The notes beneath the pieces are model-generated. The model was given only the letters and a program-made list of their open reading frames with translations. It made no database searches and was not told the origin of the DNA. Positions 25,146-25,923 of a stretch of DNA of 25,923 bases are shown in pieces. This DNA is from a virus: the IMG/VR virus record IMGVR_UViG_3300023180_000355, positions 1 through 25,923 of that record. One strand, written 5' to 3'. A program made the translations under genes and the position numbers. Each line of letters starts with the position of its first letter. Positions within the stretch are counted from its first letter, which is position 1.

Positions 25146-25182
25146 TAAAAAAAGGGATGCAAGATTTTCTCTACATCCCTTT
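25146..25182 (-). terminator. Intrinsic terminator after gene 25187-25444
   Basis: Perfect 9-bp stem AAAGGGATG/CATCCCTTT (25182-25174 with 25159-25151), 14-base loop, then a run of T on the minus strand. Confidence 0.9.
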
Positions 25183-25186
25183 GTCT

Positions 25187-25444
25187 TTAATTCTTATTCT
25201 TAGTCGTAATCCGATTCATCATATCATTAAATTCATTGGGATCTATTAACTGATCTCTATTTTTTTCAAAATGGTTGTCTAATATTTCTATCCTAACTAA
25301 CTCCATTAGAGTTTCTGCAATCTGTCTTTTTTCCGGCGAACATGAAGTCAAATATATTCTCAATTCAGTCTGTGTTGTACAACTCCACAATTCGTCCATT
25401 ATACCATGATATTTTTTTGGTATGTTATCGACTCTAAATTCCAT
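25187..25444 (-). CDS. Helical hypothetical protein
   Basis: 85 residues from the ATG at 25444, chosen because GAGGAG lies just before it; ATGs at 25462 and 25474 lack a ribosome site. Contains MEFRVDNIPKKYHGIMDELW and CSPEKRQIAETLMELVRIEI, a helical bundle. It follows the wall hydrolase gene and ends at the terminator 25146-25182. Function unknown. Confidence 0.7.
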   Translation of the reverse strand: MEFRVDNIPKKYHGIMDELWSCTTQTELRIYLTSCSPEKRQIAETLMELVRIEILDNHFEKNRDQLIDPNEFNDMMNRITTKNKN

Positions 25445-25467
25445 ACTAGTCTCCTCATTCATATTTA

Positions 25468-25911
25468 TTACCATTTTGCCCGATAAAATATATGAGAACC
25501 AATACGTCCAATACGATCTTTTTTAGTTGACCAATATGGTTTCACATAGGTAGCGTGATAGTGAGTCGCACCCTCAGTCAATCCACGATATGAACCAAGA
25601 TAAAAATCTCTTGCAAATTTTCTAGAGCGATCCCATGCAGTGACATCACTTGGAATATCAGATTTTCCATCACAATACCAAGAGAACTGACAACGATTTC
25701 GAACCATTACCATTTTATTTGGATCTTTCCAAGATGGTTTTTTTTCACCTTGATAAATAACATCACAAATTGTGTCTGGAAAATGTTTATGATTTACTCT
25801 GTTTTGGACAACATCACTGACAGCCATTGCATCAGCGAGTGAAACTGCCCGTGTTTCCCAATATATATTAAGTGCAAGACACTCAATGGACGCAATATCA
25901 TCAACAGTCAT
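25468..25911 (-). CDS. SleB-like cell-wall hydrolase
   Basis: 147 residues matching Hydrolase_2/SleB proteins over the whole length: CLALNIYWETR with the likely catalytic Glu19, a helix AMAVSDVVQNRVNHKHFPDT, CDVIYQG, the CQFSWYCDG block, and TEGATHYHATYVKPYW ending in GSHIFYRA. Family members act as lytic transglycosylases or amidases on peptidoglycan. There is no signal peptide. It lies more than 20 kb from the M15 endolysin, so it may act at entry, as a virion lysin, or as a second lysis enzyme. Upstream signals fall at the window edge. Confidence 0.85.
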   Translation of the reverse strand: MTVDDIASIECLALNIYWETRAVSLADAMAVSDVVQNRVNHKHFPDTICDVIYQGEKKPSWKDPNKMVMVRNRCQFSWYCDGKSDIPSDVTAWDRSRKFARDFYLGSYRGLTEGATHYHATYVKPYWSTKKDRIGRIGSHIFYRAKW

Positions 25912-25923
25912 CTCTCGTTTTTC

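Noticed and set aside
1-25923. CRISPR array, insertion sequence or integrase
   Set aside because: No regularly spaced repeats, transposase motifs or integrase motifs were seen on either strand.

Overview
The window looks like an accessory, early-gene-rich stretch of the genome of a T4-like marine myovirus. It is AT-rich. Every protein gene but one lies on the minus strand, and short genes are packed with ATGA, TAATG or TGATG stop/start overlaps. The recognisable families fit such phages: PhoH, a PD-(D/E)XK exonuclease, endonuclease VII, an FmdB-type zinc ribbon, a YkuK-like RNase H fold, a 2OG-Fe(II) oxygenase, a SET protein, a WYL_2-type Sm-like protein and many small phage proteins of unknown role. 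No virion structural or replication-core gene is recognisable. The host is probably an alphaproteobacterium. The best evidence is a circularly permuted (two-piece) tmRNA gene at 3125-3450 of the type known from Alphaproteobacteria, supported by host-like promoters of the form CTTGACA-N17-TATAAT.

Layout, read in the direction of transcription (high to low coordinates). 25911-20389 holds a SleB-like wall hydrolase, small proteins, the 2OG oxygenase, the YkuK-like protein, a cupin, an Sm-like protein, a winged-helix protein with its own promoter and hairpin terminator, then a ParB-like gene coupled to an unknown partner. 20236-16909 is a dense run of small proteins with endonuclease VII and one SprT-like metalloprotease. 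16742-15485 is a short operon ending in an alpha/beta hydrolase; it converges on the only plus-strand gene (15278-15481). 15150-10108 is mostly small T4-like proteins, a second SprT-like metalloprotease and an RMF/CrpP-like protein. 10037-7544 is the RNA region: tRNA-Arg, Gly, Pro, Cys, Asn and Thr, all with encoded CCA, separated by long structured non-coding spacers, with a SET protein and a secreted low-complexity protein among them.

7516-4824 is a translationally coupled operon: coiled coil, lysine-rich repeat protein, Sm-like protein, basic protein, peroxiredoxin and a Mom-like GNAT DNA-modification candidate. 4797-2756 contains a basic peptide, an unknown acidic protein, an M15-type endolysin, a membrane protein that is a holin candidate, the tmRNA, and a small outer-membrane beta-barrel protein. 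2679-1 contains an alpha-helical protein, FmdB, PhoH, the exonuclease and a gene cut by the window edge.

Functionally the window supplies host takeover and translation support (tmRNA, tRNAs, RMF-like, SET), DNA processing and modification (exonuclease, endonuclease VII, Mom-like, ParB-like), redox and 2OG chemistry, and lysis functions. The most unusual items are the phage-borne split tmRNA, the unexplained structured spacers in the tRNA cluster, the Mom-like gene next to a peroxiredoxin, the outer-membrane protein behind the tmRNA, and the ParB-like/partner pair. All family assignments come from motifs read by eye, without database searches.
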